Shown: piece after piece, positions 26,438-36,430 of the stretch
Layout: every line of letters starts with the position of its first letter
Numbering within the stretch: the stretch's first letter is position 1
NCBI RefSeq assembly: GCF_040250305.1
Contig: NZ_CP158190.1
Coordinates: forward strand, 2,388,001-2,452,000
Source of the DNA: Peribacillus frigoritolerans
GTDB lineage: Bacteria; Bacillota; Bacilli; Bacillales; DSM-1321
Length of the DNA: 64,000 nucleotides
Reading direction: 5' to 3'
The notes under the pieces: generated by a model
The model's database searches: none
Told to the model about the DNA's origin: nothing
What the model saw: the letters and a program-made list of their open reading frames with translations, nothing else
Program-made: the position numbers and the translations under genes

Positions 26438-27334
26438 ATGTTATATGGAGCGATTGAAGCAGGAGGAACGAAATTTGTTTGTGCAGTAGGTGATGAAATA
26501 GGAAATGTGGTGAAGCGGATCGAAATTCCGACGACTGTTCCTGAGGAAACCATACCGGAAGTCGTCCGTTTTTTTTCGGAATACGAGCCTTTAGCGATTG
26601 GAATCGGTTCATTCGGTCCGGCCAATATTGACCCTGCCAGTCCAGCATACGGGAATATAACGACTACACCAAAGCCAGGCTGGAGGGACTTTCCCTTTTT
26701 ACAAACGATTAAAAATGAATGTAATGTTCCTGTCGGTTTTCATACAGATGTAAATGCAGCCGCATTAGGGGAAGCGAGGTTTGGAGCAGCCGCAGGACTG
26801 GATAGCTGTTTGTATATAACAGTAGGTACCGGAATTGGAGCCGGTGCAGTAGTTGGCGGGCGATTATTGGAAGGGCTCTCTCATCCGGAAATGGGTCATA
26901 TCATGGTCCGAAAACACCCAGAAGATTCTTACGAAGGCAAATGCCCTTATCATCGGGATTGTTTGGAAGGACTTGCATCCGGCCCCGCCATTGAGGGGAG
27001 ATGGGGAAAACCTGCTGCACAATTAGCGGACAGACAAGAAGTTTGGGAACTGGAAGCCTATTATTTAGCGCAGGCGATCGCTCAATATATATTAATTCTA
27101 TCTCCAAAGAAAATTATCCTTGGTGGGGGAGTGAGTAAACAACAGTTTGTTTTCCAAATGATTAGAAATCAGGTGAAAGAAGTACTTAATGGGTATGTTC
27201 CACTCCCAGAACTTGAAACCGAAATATCCGATTATATTGTAAAGCCCGGCTTAGGGGACGACGCCGGAATTATTGGTTCACTTTTGCTCGCGGATCTTGC
27301 TTATCAAAACGAAGTAAAAATTCGACTAACATAG
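26438..27334 (+). CDS. gmuE: ROK-family fructokinase
   Basis: A 298-residue ROK kinase with YGAIEAGGTKFVCAVG (phosphate-binding), DVNAAALGEARFG, VGTGIGAGAVVGG and a zinc site GKCPYHRDCLEGLASGPA of the Cys/His type typical of Firmicutes fructokinases (GmuE/ScrK). It phosphorylates fructose, or perhaps mannose, from oligosaccharide breakdown. Start ATG 26438 follows GAGGAGAG; the frame from 26333 overlaps gmuR. It ends the operon and is followed by a terminator. There is no mannanase (gmuG) or isomerase gene after it, unlike B. subtilis. Confidence 0.9.
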   Translation: MLYGAIEAGGTKFVCAVGDEIGNVVKRIEIPTTVPEETIPEVVRFFSEYEPLAIGIGSFGPANIDPASPAYGNITTTPKPGWRDFPFLQTIKNECNVPVGFHTDVNAAALGEARFGAAAGLDSCLYITVGTGIGAGAVVGGRLLEGLSHPEMGHIMVRKHPEDSYEGKCPYHRDCLEGLASGPAIEGRWGKPAAQLADRQEVWELEAYYLAQAIAQYILILSPKKIILGGGVSKQQFVFQMIRNQVKEVLNGYVPLPELETEISDYIVKPGLGDDAGIIGSLLLADLAYQNEVKIRLT

Positions 27335-27389
27335 TCAAGGTATCCAGATGTATGAGGTGGTACCCTTGGCTTCATATACAAATCCATTT

Positions 27390-27419
27390 GATCAGGTGTT
27401 AGTGGCACCTGGTCTTTTT
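27390..27419 (+). terminator. Terminator of the gmu operon
   Basis: GATCAGGTG (27390-27398) pairs with CACCTGGTC (27406-27414) with one G-T pair, then TTTTT. Confidence 0.85.
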
Positions 27420-27592
27420 GTTTAGATCATCTTTATTAACTGGTCTCTGGCACTGCGTTTTTTAAAAGAGCATTAAAGATATATATATGTAGAGTGAATG
27501 TAACAATGGAAAAGACAAATTAATGTGATGATTATCTCAATTTGAACGGAATACTGGACGCATTATAGACGACTGAAGGGATTGAATGGAAC

Positions 27593-29524
27593 ATGTTTTC
27601 TACTAGAGAGAAAAAATTACTGTGTTATCTTATGCAAGCAGAAAAGGAGACGACTGGTCTGGAATTGGCGGGCCACCTTCATATTACTTCAAGAACCATT
27701 CGTTCTATGATAAAAGACCTTTCGGCCATCCTTAAAGAGCATGGAGCGGAAATCATAGCCAGACATCGAAAAGGCTATCAGTTACACATACATGATCATT
27801 CAGCCTTCCGTAGCTTTATAAAGATTGTGGCTTTTGAACGAGTGAATAAACAGTGGATTCCAAGTGACCGAAGTGACCGAATTACTTTTCTCATCAAACG
27901 ATTGCTCCTATCAGAGGATTACATAAAGCTAGAGATGTTGGCTGATGAACTTTATGTTAGTTTGTCAACTGTAAAAAATAGTTTAAAAGAGGTTCGAGAA
28001 TTATTAACTAAATATGAGCTTGTAGTCGATAGTCGCCCCAATTATGGGTTAAAAGTTGTTGGAAATGAGTTGAAAATGCGTTTTTGTATCGCAGAATATG
28101 TATTTAATTCAGCGCAAAAGACTACGGAGTTGGTAGCTGATCCAGAAATGGCCGCCATACGTTCGATCATTTTGAAGCAAACCAAGAAAGCCGGAATTCA
28201 GCTTTCGGATATCGGCCTTTCCAATCTAGTGATCCATATCGCAATTGCCTGTAAGAGAGTGCTGCTTCACAACTATGTATCGATGTTGGATGAAGAAATA
28301 AAAAACTTTGAGGAACAAGCCGAATATCTTGTTTCGAAGCAAATTGTAACCGATATCGAAAAGTCATTCAACGTTACCTTTCCCAATTCAGAGGTTGCCT
28401 ACGTCACACTCCACTTACTAGGAACAAAAATGGTTTCCTATACGAAAGCAAGTGATGCCTTGTATCCAGTTAACTTGATTAGCGAAGAAATCCTTACGCT
28501 CACAGTAAACCTGATTGATAAGGTTGAAAACGAACTGCAATTGGGCATTCACGACGATCAAGAGCTTATAAATGGACTTGGCATGCACCTCAAACCGGCA
28601 ATAAATCGACATTATTATGGAATGAACATTCGAAATCCACTTTTAGCAGAAATTAAGCAAAAATATCCTCTTGCCTTCGATGCTGGAGTTGTGATGAGTA
28701 AGGCTCTTCATGATTCTTTGGGTGTTCATATAAATGAGGATGAAATTGGCTATTTAGCTCTTCATATTGAAGCGGCCATGGAGAGAAAACGTCTGAAACC
28801 TAAAACAAAACGGTGTGTCATTGTTTGTGCAACTGGTGTTGCAAGCTCTCAGCTTTTATATTATAAATTGAAGTCTGCCTTTGAGTCACACTTGGATATT
28901 GCTGGCACGATGAACTTATATGAATTAAGGAATTATCCACTAGAATCATTGGACTTCATCATAAGCACAATTCCGATTTATGATGACTTATCCATACCTG
29001 TTGTAGAGGTTAACACACTGCTCGGCAATCAGGACATCCTGCACATTGAAGCCTATATGGTGGATCATATAACGTTGGTTCTTGATTATACAGACCCAGA
29101 GCTCATGTATTTTCAAAAAGATCTGCAAACAAGAGAAGAAGTATTTGACTTTTTTGAAGCAGAACTTACTAAACTTGGAAGAATTCCTTCTGGTTTTAAA
29201 GAGGCAGTGATCGAGAGGGAAAAGATGTCACCAACGTGCTACGGTAATTTAGTTGCCATTCCCCATCCCATGCGCCCATTAACAAAGGAAACATTTTGGT
29301 CTGTTTTAACATTAAAGAAACCAATAGCGTGGGGAGATGAAATGGTTCAGTACATCTGTTTGTTGAGTGTACAGAAGGAATATGAAGATGAAATGCAAAA
29401 AATCTATCAATTTCTTGTTAAAGTGATTGAAACTAAAGCTTTGGTAGATCAGTTGATTAAGATCGAAAGATATGATGACTTTGAGCAGGTGATTAAAAGA
29501 ATGGTAGAGTATAGTCCAAGATAA
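27593..29524 (+). CDS. licR: PRD-containing PTS-regulated transcription activator (LicR/MtlR type)
   Basis: A 643-residue multidomain activator. In order: HTH (residues about 1-60, with TGLELAGHLHITSRTIRSM), a second HTH-like domain (about 85-165, LADELYVSLSTVKNSLKEV), two PTS regulation domains (about 185-400, with conserved His such as VAYVTLHLLG and IGYLALHIEAA), an EIIB-like domain (CVIVCATGVASSQLL, about 405-490) and a C-terminal EIIA-like domain (GNLVAIPHPMRP, His near residue 562). Such proteins are switched by phosphorylation from HPr and the cognate PTS and activate beta-glucoside operons. It directly precedes the cellobiose-type genes at 29691-33277, its likely target. Confidence 0.88.
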   Translation: MFSTREKKLLCYLMQAEKETTGLELAGHLHITSRTIRSMIKDLSAILKEHGAEIIARHRKGYQLHIHDHSAFRSFIKIVAFERVNKQWIPSDRSDRITFLIKRLLLSEDYIKLEMLADELYVSLSTVKNSLKEVRELLTKYELVVDSRPNYGLKVVGNELKMRFCIAEYVFNSAQKTTELVADPEMAAIRSIILKQTKKAGIQLSDIGLSNLVIHIAIACKRVLLHNYVSMLDEEIKNFEEQAEYLVSKQIVTDIEKSFNVTFPNSEVAYVTLHLLGTKMVSYTKASDALYPVNLISEEILTLTVNLIDKVENELQLGIHDDQELINGLGMHLKPAINRHYYGMNIRNPLLAEIKQKYPLAFDAGVVMSKALHDSLGVHINEDEIGYLALHIEAAMERKRLKPKTKRCVIVCATGVASSQLLYYKLKSAFESHLDIAGTMNLYELRNYPLESLDFIISTIPIYDDLSIPVVEVNTLLGNQDILHIEAYMVDHITLVLDYTDPELMYFQKDLQTREEVFDFFEAELTKLGRIPSGFKEAVIEREKMSPTCYGNLVAIPHPMRPLTKETFWSVLTLKKPIAWGDEMVQYICLLSVQKEYEDEMQKIYQFLVKVIETKALVDQLIKIERYDDFEQVIKRMVEYSPR

Positions 29525-29562
29525 TGATTTCCTCTTATTGGAGGAAAATGTTTGGATTCAAA

Positions 29563-29577
29563 TGAAAGCGCTTAACA
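29563..29577 (+). promoter_or_regulatory. Candidate CcpA site (cre)
   Basis: TGAAAGCGCTTAACA resembles the cre consensus (TGAAARCGYTTNCA) with a few mismatches at the 3' side. It lies between licR and the second IIC gene, fitting catabolite repression of this cluster. Confidence 0.5.
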
Positions 29578-29690
29578 ACTAAACTAAACATATCAAAGAG
29601 CTCGGACACCACTTTAAAATAGCATACTTGTTCTTTGGTGTTTTTTGTATCAGGGAATAAAATTAAACGTTTGAGAAACGGGGGCTGAAG

Positions 29691-31034
29691 ATGAGTTTTA
29701 AAGAAAAGGCAAATGATGTCATGGGTTCTGCGGCTTATAAAATCAACAATCAAAAATATATTATGGCCATAAAAAAAGCGTTCGTCGTTCTAATGCCAGT
29801 GATAATTACAGGGGCATTTGCCATCTTGGTTTCCAGTATGATAATGAGCCCTGAAACAGGTTTAGCATCCTTTGACTTTTTTTCATTTCTAGCAGATTAT
29901 CAGCCGATTATGAAAGCGATTCAATACGCGACACTAAACTTCCTTACGATAGGAGCTATCTTTTTAATTGGGTTGGAGCTTGGAAGAATAAACGGCAATC
30001 CTTCGTATTTCCCGGGAATCCTCGCCCTAATATCTTTCATAGCAGTCATCCCTACTACACTTGAATTAGTAGTGAATGAGCAGCCTCAAATGGTTGTTGA
30101 TGTTCTCTCCAGGCAATTTACAGATCCAAAAAGTTTGTTTTTAGGAATGTTTATTGCCATTGTATCCGTAGAAATTTTTTCGAAATTAGAGTCGTTTGAT
30201 AAATTGAAAATTAAAATGCCGGAGAGCGTTCCAGCAAATGTTGCCACATCGTTCTCAGCGCTGTTTCCATCGATTTTAACCGTAACCATCATTGCGACAA
30301 TTGGTTTTGCGTTTCATCAAATAACAGGGATTTACTTGCATGAAGCAATTTATAATATTATTCAAAGACCACTTGAGAGTGTGGTTCAGGGATTACCGGG
30401 AATTCTAATTTTAATGTTTGTTGCCCAATTCTTCTGGGTGATTGGCATCCATGGAAATCAGATGATCAAACCAATAAGAGAACCTTTATTATTGGCAGCC
30501 ATTACTGCAAACATGACCGCCTTCCAAGAAGGTAAAGAGATTCCGAATGTGATAACGATGCCTTTCTGGGACGTGTATATGAGTATAGGAGGTTCTGGGG
30601 TTACTCTCGGGTTATTGGCAGCTATCTTTATCGTATCTAAGCGTGAAGAAATGAAAAGTATCGCAAAACTATCATTTGGACCTGGCATTTTCAATATCAA
30701 TGAGCCTGTTATCTTTGGGCTTCCGATCATGTTAAATCCGATAATGGCGATCCCATTTATCATCACGCCATTGATTACCGGAACGATTGGTTATATCGCT
30801 ACCGTGACAGGGTTTGCTGCCAAGGCAGTTGTAATGGTTCCATGGACGACACCACCGCTTATCAATGCGTACTTATCTACGGCTGGAAGTATAGGAGCTG
30901 TCATTACACAAGTCATCTGTATCGTTGTATCTGTTTTGATCTATTTACCATTCGTGATGATGGCCAATGCAGGTGTTAAAGAAAAAAGAAAAAAAGAAGA
31001 AGATGAAGCCACAACTGTTAATGTCAGCGTATGA
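29691..31034 (+). CDS. PTS cellobiose-type IIC permease (second cluster)
   Basis: A 447-residue EIIC with about ten membrane helices, paralogous to gmuC; shared marks include GPGIFNINEPVIFGLPIMLN (about residues 324-343) and the WGT/WTTPPLINAYLS C-terminal region. It would move a beta-glucoside across the membrane with the IIB and IIA encoded at 32600 and 32945. Start ATG 29691 follows CGGGGGC. Sugar specificity cannot be read from the sequence. Confidence 0.9.
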   Translation: MSFKEKANDVMGSAAYKINNQKYIMAIKKAFVVLMPVIITGAFAILVSSMIMSPETGLASFDFFSFLADYQPIMKAIQYATLNFLTIGAIFLIGLELGRINGNPSYFPGILALISFIAVIPTTLELVVNEQPQMVVDVLSRQFTDPKSLFLGMFIAIVSVEIFSKLESFDKLKIKMPESVPANVATSFSALFPSILTVTIIATIGFAFHQITGIYLHEAIYNIIQRPLESVVQGLPGILILMFVAQFFWVIGIHGNQMIKPIREPLLLAAITANMTAFQEGKEIPNVITMPFWDVYMSIGGSGVTLGLLAAIFIVSKREEMKSIAKLSFGPGIFNINEPVIFGLPIMLNPIMAIPFIITPLITGTIGYIATVTGFAAKAVVMVPWTTPPLINAYLSTAGSIGAVITQVICIVVSVLIYLPFVMMANAGVKEKRKKEEDEATTVNVSV

Positions 31035-31133
31035 TAGCGGGTAACTTCGACACTCCACATAGATGTGTTGATCTGTATGGATGCCCAATTGTATACCCCC
31101 AAGTGATCAGCTAGGTGAAGGTGAGGGAAAGAA

Positions 31134-32579
31134 ATGACTGTAGAAACAATGGAAGTAGAAGTACCAGAGAATTTTATCCTAGGGGCAGCTGCGTCAGCAT
31201 GGCAAACTGAGGGATGGTCCGGTAAGAAAGAGTCTCAGGACTCTTATCTAGATCTTTGGTATAAAAACGACAAGAATGTTTGGCATAATGGGTTTGGTCC
31301 TGCAATTGCGACTGACTTCTTTAATCGATATAAAGAAGATATAGCGCACATGAAAGAGATCGGATTAACGCATTTTAGAACGTCTATTAATTGGTCGCGT
31401 TTTCTGATCGATTACGAAAACGCAGTAATAGATGAGGAATATGCGAGTTATGTAGACAACGTTATTGACGAGTTAATTCAAAATGGTGTGGAGCCAATGA
31501 TTTGTCTCGAACACTATGAAGTACCGGCATCTTTATTTGAAACATATGGTGGGTGGGAATCCAAACATGTTGTGGAGCTTTTTGTAAAGTATGCAAAAAA
31601 GGTGTTCAGCCGATATGGGGCAAAGGTAAAACATTGGTTTACCTTTAATGAACCGATTGTTATACAGACAAGGGTCTATTTAGACGCTCTCCGGTATCCT
31701 TATGAACAAAACACGAAGAAATGGATGCAATGGAATTTTAATAAAGCTTTAGCAACCGCAAAGGTTGTCCAATCATTTAAGGAACATGATTATGGACAGA
31801 AATATGAATCGAAAATAGGTGTTATTCTTAACCCGGAAGTAACCTATGCCAGGTCATCTGCTGAGAATGATAGGGAGGCAGCAAGAATCTATGATTTATT
31901 TTTTAATCGTGTTTTCTTGGATCCATCCATTAAAGGCGAGTATCCTCAAGAGCTATTTACATTGATGGATAAACATAAGATCACCTTTGAACATACATCT
32001 GACGAGCTCCAAATCATTAAAGAAAACACGGTCGATTATGTTGGATTGAATCTCTATTATCCTCATCGGATACAAGCACGTACTGCCGGTTGGAATGAAT
32101 GTACGCCATTTCATCCGAGTTATTATTATGAGATGTTCAATCTTCCTGGTAAAAAAATGAATCCGTTCAGGGGTTGGGAAATTTATCCGAAAATTATGTA
32201 TGACATGGCAAAGAGAATGCAAGAGGAGTACGGCAATATAGAATGGTTTATTGCTGAAAATGGCATGGGTGTTGAAAATGAGTACACCTTTAAAGATAAT
32301 CAGCAGATTATACAGGATGATTACCGGATTGAATTTATTGGAGAACATTTAAAATGGTTGATCAAAGCGGTTGATGAAGGAGCGAATTGCAAGGGATATA
32401 TGCTCTGGGCATTCACTGATAATGTGTCACCCATGAATGCTTTCAAAAACCGGTATGGGCTGGTTGAAATTAATTTAGACGATAATCGAAACCGGACTCT
32501 GAAAAAATCGGCTTATTGGTACAAAGATGTAATCCAAAATCGTGTAATCGTAGTGAAAGACGATACGGTGGTTAAATAA
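31134..32579 (+). CDS. 6-phospho-beta-glucosidase, GH1 (second cluster)
   Basis: A 481-residue GH1 enzyme with N-terminal NFILGAAASAWQTEGWSG, the acid/base Glu in FTFNEPIVIQ and the nucleophile in FIAENGMGVENE. It is paralogous to gmuD but diverged. In B. subtilis the licBCAH operon uses a GH4 enzyme (LicH) in this role, so a GH1 enzyme beside a LicR-like regulator is a different solution. It hydrolyses the phosphorylated disaccharide delivered by the neighbouring PTS. Confidence 0.9.
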   Translation: MTVETMEVEVPENFILGAAASAWQTEGWSGKKESQDSYLDLWYKNDKNVWHNGFGPAIATDFFNRYKEDIAHMKEIGLTHFRTSINWSRFLIDYENAVIDEEYASYVDNVIDELIQNGVEPMICLEHYEVPASLFETYGGWESKHVVELFVKYAKKVFSRYGAKVKHWFTFNEPIVIQTRVYLDALRYPYEQNTKKWMQWNFNKALATAKVVQSFKEHDYGQKYESKIGVILNPEVTYARSSAENDREAARIYDLFFNRVFLDPSIKGEYPQELFTLMDKHKITFEHTSDELQIIKENTVDYVGLNLYYPHRIQARTAGWNECTPFHPSYYYEMFNLPGKKMNPFRGWEIYPKIMYDMAKRMQEEYGNIEWFIAENGMGVENEYTFKDNQQIIQDDYRIEFIGEHLKWLIKAVDEGANCKGYMLWAFTDNVSPMNAFKNRYGLVEINLDDNRNRTLKKSAYWYKDVIQNRVIVVKDDTVVK

Positions 32580-32599
32580 GAAGGAGGAATATATATATA

Positions 32600-32932
32600 A
32601 TGGAAAGAATTATTTTAGCCTGTTCTGCTGGAATGTCAACATCGTTGGTTGTTTCAAAAATGAAAAAAGCTGCAAGCAAAAGAGGTGTTGAATATAATAT
32701 TTATGCCATTCCTGAATCTTCAATTGGTGAGGAACTTACAAAGTCAAGTGATCATGTACTCGCTATTCTTTTAGGACCTCAAGTGAAATTCATGAAAAAA
32801 GCAGCTGAAAAAACAGCTGCACCGTATGGGATTCCTGTGGATGTCATTGATCCACAATCGTATGGAACGGCGGATGGAGATAAAATTCTAGATCTTGCTT
32901 TACAAATGGCTGCAAAAAATGATGATAAATGA
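32600..32932 (+). CDS. PTS lactose/cellobiose IIB component (second cluster)
   Basis: A 110-residue EIIB with the phosphocysteine C8 in LACSAGMSTSLVVSKM and the VLAILLGPQVKFMKKA stretch. It is paralogous to gmuB. It follows the GH1 gene by 20 bases with AAGGAGGA upstream, and 12 bases separate it from the IIA gene. Confidence 0.92.
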   Translation: MERIILACSAGMSTSLVVSKMKKAASKRGVEYNIYAIPESSIGEELTKSSDHVLAILLGPQVKFMKKAAEKTAAPYGIPVDVIDPQSYGTADGDKILDLALQMAAKNDDK

Positions 32933-32944
32933 GGAGGGAGAAGC

Positions 32945-33277
32945 ATGCAAACAATCGAAGGAATGCAAACGGCAGCTCTCCAAATCATTTCATACTCAGG
33001 AGAGGCAAGGAGCCATTTTGTCGAAGCCATTCGTGAAGGACGGGCAGGACAATATCAGAAAGCGGATTTATTAATTAAAGCGGGGGAAGAAGCGTACAAC
33101 AAAATCCACCAGGTGCATTTTTCCCTTATTCAAAAAGAAGCAAACGGAGAGATATTACCTTTCTCCCTGCTGTTCATTCATGCTGAAGATCAGATGCTGA
33201 CAACGGAAACGTTAAAGATAATGGCTGTCGAAATGATTGAACTATGTAAAATGGTAGTCGAGGGAAAAACAGGATAA
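32945..33277 (+). CDS. PTS lactose/cellobiose IIA component (second cluster)
   Basis: A 110-residue EIIA with the phosphohistidine motif LFIHAEDQMLTT and the upstream FSLIQKEANGE, both as in lactose/cellobiose IIA proteins. It is paralogous to gmuA and closes the cluster; a terminator follows. The second cluster has order regulator-IIC-glucosidase-IIB-IIA, against IIB-IIA-IIC-glucosidase-regulator-kinase in the gmu cluster. Confidence 0.92.
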   Translation: MQTIEGMQTAALQIISYSGEARSHFVEAIREGRAGQYQKADLLIKAGEEAYNKIHQVHFSLIQKEANGEILPFSLLFIHAEDQMLTTETLKIMAVEMIELCKMVVEGKTG

Positions 33278-33333
33278 CGGCTCGGTGCATGGAGCTTAAA
33301 AAATGGTGTTACCAGGACCTTGATAACTATAAT

Positions 33334-33368
33334 AACCCCCTTTGGAAAATATCCATTGGGGGTTTTTT
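33334..33368 (+). terminator. Terminator of the second beta-glucoside cluster
   Basis: AACCCCC (33334-33340) pairs with GGGGGTT (33358-33364), followed by a T run. Confidence 0.85.
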
Positions 33369-33478
33369 ATTGGACTGAAGACTCTATCTGTAATCGACAA
33401 CATCCACTTGCTTTTCATGAGAGATGTACTTTTATAGTAATAAATCGTATCTAGTACCTCAGAAAATCAGGTTGCTTC

Positions 33479-34687
33479 TCATCTCTCTTGATTCTCCAAA
33501 TAGTCGATCGCTCTTTTTAACCGGTCAAGTCCGTCCAGCAGCTTAGCTTTGGGACATCCTACATTCAATCTGATAAAACAGCTCCCTGATTCTCCAAATG
33601 TTTCACCCGGCATGATCGCCACTTTACCTTGATGAACAAGGGCATCTTGTATTTGATTGCTGGAATAAGGTAGTTGCGAGACATCAATCCAGGCGAGGTA
33701 GGTGGATTCGGGTAGATGGAAAGAAAGCATCGGTAAGTGTTCCTTTAGAAAAAGCTGAATGATTCGCAAGTTGCCGTATACATATTCCACTAATTCGTCC
33801 ACCCAATATTCACAATGATTATAAGCAGTGATCACTGCTTCCATTCCAAACACGCTGGCACTCGATAACCCATCTTTATTCTTCAAGGAAATAAGAAAGG
33901 CTTCACGAATATCCTTATCTGGTATAAGACAGTATGAACCTCCTAATCCTGGAGTATTGAATGTTTTACTGGCTGACGAGCAGATGCACAATGTATTTGG
34001 ATCAATGGCCGAATGGACAATCGGTGTATGGGTATTCCCTTCATGGATGATGTCCATATGAATCTCGTCGGAAATGATGTAAACATCATATCGATTGCAA
34101 AGGGCTACGATTTTATTCAGTTCTTCACGTGTCCAGACACGACCTGTAGGGTTATGAGGGCTGCAAAGAAGTAACACTTTTGCTTTTGGATGCGCTAGTT
34201 TTTCTTCTAAATCTGAAAAATCGATCGAGTATGCTCCTTCATGATAAAATAATTCATTACTTGATATGATGCGTTTATTGTCTCGTATCGTTTTAAAGAA
34301 TGCATCATATGCTGGTGTTTGAATCACCACGTGATCATCTTCTTCGGTCATTATCTCGATAAGCTTGGAAACGGAGTAGATGACAGAAGGGCTATAGGTA
34401 ATCCAATCTTCTTCTATAGGACAAACAAAGCGTTTTTTATACCATTGGGTAATTGCGTCTTTGAATGGTAAGTGGTTCCAACGTGTATAACCAAAGATCC
34501 CATGTTGCAATCGTTGCTGAATGGCTTGCAAAATTTCAGGTGGGCTTTTGAAATCGGTATCCGAAATCGAGAAGGGGAGAAGGTTTTTCTCCCCGAATCG
34601 ATCTTGCACGTAATCCCATTGCGTACAAAATGTCCCCCTGCGATCAATCTTCTCATTAAAGTCATGTTGCATGCTGTACAACTCCAT
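33479..34687 (-). CDS. malY: MalY/PatB-family PLP aminotransferase or C-S lyase
   Basis: A 402-residue fold-type I PLP enzyme (aminotransferase class I/II) of the MalY/PatB subfamily, with FSISDTDFKSPPEILQAI near the start, the CSPHNPTGRVW substrate loop, and the Schiff-base lysine in CSSASKTFNTPGLG. Members are cystathionine beta-lyases; E. coli MalY also inhibits MalT. It begins 2 bases after the stop of the malX-like PTS gene, so both are co-transcribed on the minus strand. Enzymatic role is likely C-S lysis; a regulatory role here is open. Confidence 0.87.
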   Translation of the reverse strand: MELYSMQHDFNEKIDRRGTFCTQWDYVQDRFGEKNLLPFSISDTDFKSPPEILQAIQQRLQHGIFGYTRWNHLPFKDAITQWYKKRFVCPIEEDWITYSPSVIYSVSKLIEIMTEEDDHVVIQTPAYDAFFKTIRDNKRIISSNELFYHEGAYSIDFSDLEEKLAHPKAKVLLLCSPHNPTGRVWTREELNKIVALCNRYDVYIISDEIHMDIIHEGNTHTPIVHSAIDPNTLCICSSASKTFNTPGLGGSYCLIPDKDIREAFLISLKNKDGLSSASVFGMEAVITAYNHCEYWVDELVEYVYGNLRIIQLFLKEHLPMLSFHLPESTYLAWIDVSQLPYSSNQIQDALVHQGKVAIMPGETFGESGSCFIRLNVGCPKAKLLDGLDRLKRAIDYLENQER

Positions 34688-34689
34688 TT

Positions 34690-36252
34690 TCAGGATATTT
34701 TATCCATTTGTGATTTTAATAGCCCAACTTGTGGACCAATGACTACTTGTAGATTATGTTCATCAAGAATCACAACTCCGAGAGCTCCACATTCTTCTTT
34801 CAAGATTTTTTCGTCGACCTTGTCCATGACATCCACGACGAGGCGAAGGCGGGTTACACAATTATCCAATGATTGAATATTTTCTTTACCACCTAGCGCG
34901 GACAATACTTTTTGGGCATTGTAGCTTGTTCCTTTAGTAGTGCTAGAATGGTTGCCAAGGTCATCACTCATCTTTTCCCGCCCTGGAGTCTTTAAATTGA
35001 ACTTCACGATCGAATAGCGGAAAATCGTATAATAGAGACCAAACCATATCACGCCAACTACAAGAACGAGATACCATTTTGTAGCGAATCCTTGCATAAT
35101 GCCGAAAATCACGAAATCAAGTATCCCGCCGTCTGTATTGCCAATGGTCACTCCTAGTAGCGCCATTATCATAAATCCTAATCCAGTCATAATGGCGTGA
35201 AGTAAAAACAAAGCGGGAGCTACAAATAAGAATAAAAATTCAATAGGTTCTGTAATACCTGTAACAGCAGTGGCGATCACACCAGATAATAATAGTCCCT
35301 TAATTTTCTTTCGATTTTCAACGCGAGCCGTATGGTAAATGGCTAATGCAACAGCTGGTAATCCAAACATGAAAGTGGGCATTTTACCTTGTGATAAAAA
35401 GGCCGTTGCAGCAGGGCTTATTGCACTTCCATTTTGTAATTGGGCATAGAATATATTCAATGCTCCCGAGATTGTTTTCCCATTGACAACCTCTGTACCA
35501 CCAGCTTCCGTAAAACGGATCATCGCCACTAGGATGTGATGCAAGCCGAAAGGAAGTAATAATCGTTCACCAGCACCGAATAAAAATGGGCCAAAAATGC
35601 CAGAGTTATTTATGATGGCACCGATACCGGCGATGGCCGTTGCAAAAACCGGCCAAATCATTGGCAGTAGAAGCCCCACAATGGACAAGGTGAATGCGGT
35701 TACAATAGGGACAAATCGTGCTCCGCCGAAAAAGGCGAAAGCGTCTGGCAATTTAATTTCATAGAAACGATTATGTAACAAATACACGATAATACCAGCA
35801 ATGATACCACCAAGTACACCCATTTCTATCGTTTGAAGCCCCATTACCATTCCTTGCCCAGCTTGGCGCAATTGTTCAGGATCTGCCAATGTTCCCGTTT
35901 CTGTTAAGTAAAAATTGATGGCTAAATTCATGATTACATACCCGGTAAAACCTGAGAAAGCAGCTACACCTTTTTCATAGCGCACCAGACCCATGGGAAT
36001 GGCCATGGCAAATAGTACAGGTAAATAAGTAAAGGCAAAGCCTCCTATTGTCGCCAAGAAACTAAAGCTGAATTGAAGGAACGAATTATCCAAAAAAGGA
36101 AAGGCTTCGATGGTAGTCGGGCTTGTGAACGAGCTACCAATTCCTAATATCAGCCCCATGAATGCCAATAAAGCAACAGGAAGCATGAAGGTCTTGCCTA
36201 GCCCTTGGAAAAACTCCCAAAGCTGTGATTTTAGACGCTTATTATTTTTCAT
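34690..36252 (-). CDS. malX: PTS glucose/maltose-type IICB permease (MalX-like)
   Basis: A 520-residue fused IIC-IIB protein. The IIC part has about ten membrane segments and starts LWEFFQGLGKTFMLPVALLA. The IIB domain is at about residues 440-520 with the phosphocysteine motif LDNCVTRLRLVV. No IIA domain is attached, so it must borrow a IIA (for example of the glucose PTS). I start it at 36252 (ATG after AAGGAGTC); an upstream extension to 36384 is hydrophobic but overlaps the presumed promoter. The malX-malY order is as in E. coli. Sugar is unknown. Confidence 0.87.
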   Translation of the reverse strand: MKNNKRLKSQLWEFFQGLGKTFMLPVALLAFMGLILGIGSSFTSPTTIEAFPFLDNSFLQFSFSFLATIGGFAFTYLPVLFAMAIPMGLVRYEKGVAAFSGFTGYVIMNLAINFYLTETGTLADPEQLRQAGQGMVMGLQTIEMGVLGGIIAGIIVYLLHNRFYEIKLPDAFAFFGGARFVPIVTAFTLSIVGLLLPMIWPVFATAIAGIGAIINNSGIFGPFLFGAGERLLLPFGLHHILVAMIRFTEAGGTEVVNGKTISGALNIFYAQLQNGSAISPAATAFLSQGKMPTFMFGLPAVALAIYHTARVENRKKIKGLLLSGVIATAVTGITEPIEFLFLFVAPALFLLHAIMTGLGFMIMALLGVTIGNTDGGILDFVIFGIMQGFATKWYLVLVVGVIWFGLYYTIFRYSIVKFNLKTPGREKMSDDLGNHSSTTKGTSYNAQKVLSALGGKENIQSLDNCVTRLRLVVDVMDKVDEKILKEECGALGVVILDEHNLQVVIGPQVGLLKSQMDKIS

Positions 36253-36390
36253 TATTCTGACTCCTTCCGGCGGATAAACATAGCTTAAATATACACTCAC
36301 GACCGAAATTATCAATTGCTTACATACTACATGTATGAGCGTACATTTTTTGTATAGACAAACATTTCCGACCGTTTTAGACAAAGGGAA

Positions 36391-36430
36391 AAAGACCCGT
36401 AAAAGACAGCTCCAATTTCTACGGGTCTTT
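36391..36430 (-). terminator. Terminator after the rpiR-family gene
   Basis: AAAGACCCGT (36391-36400) and ACGGGTCTTT (36421-36430) are perfect inverse repeats with a 20-base loop. On the minus strand the hairpin begins at the stop codon of the regulator and runs into TTTTTCCC, so readthrough into malX may be limited. Confidence 0.75.
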
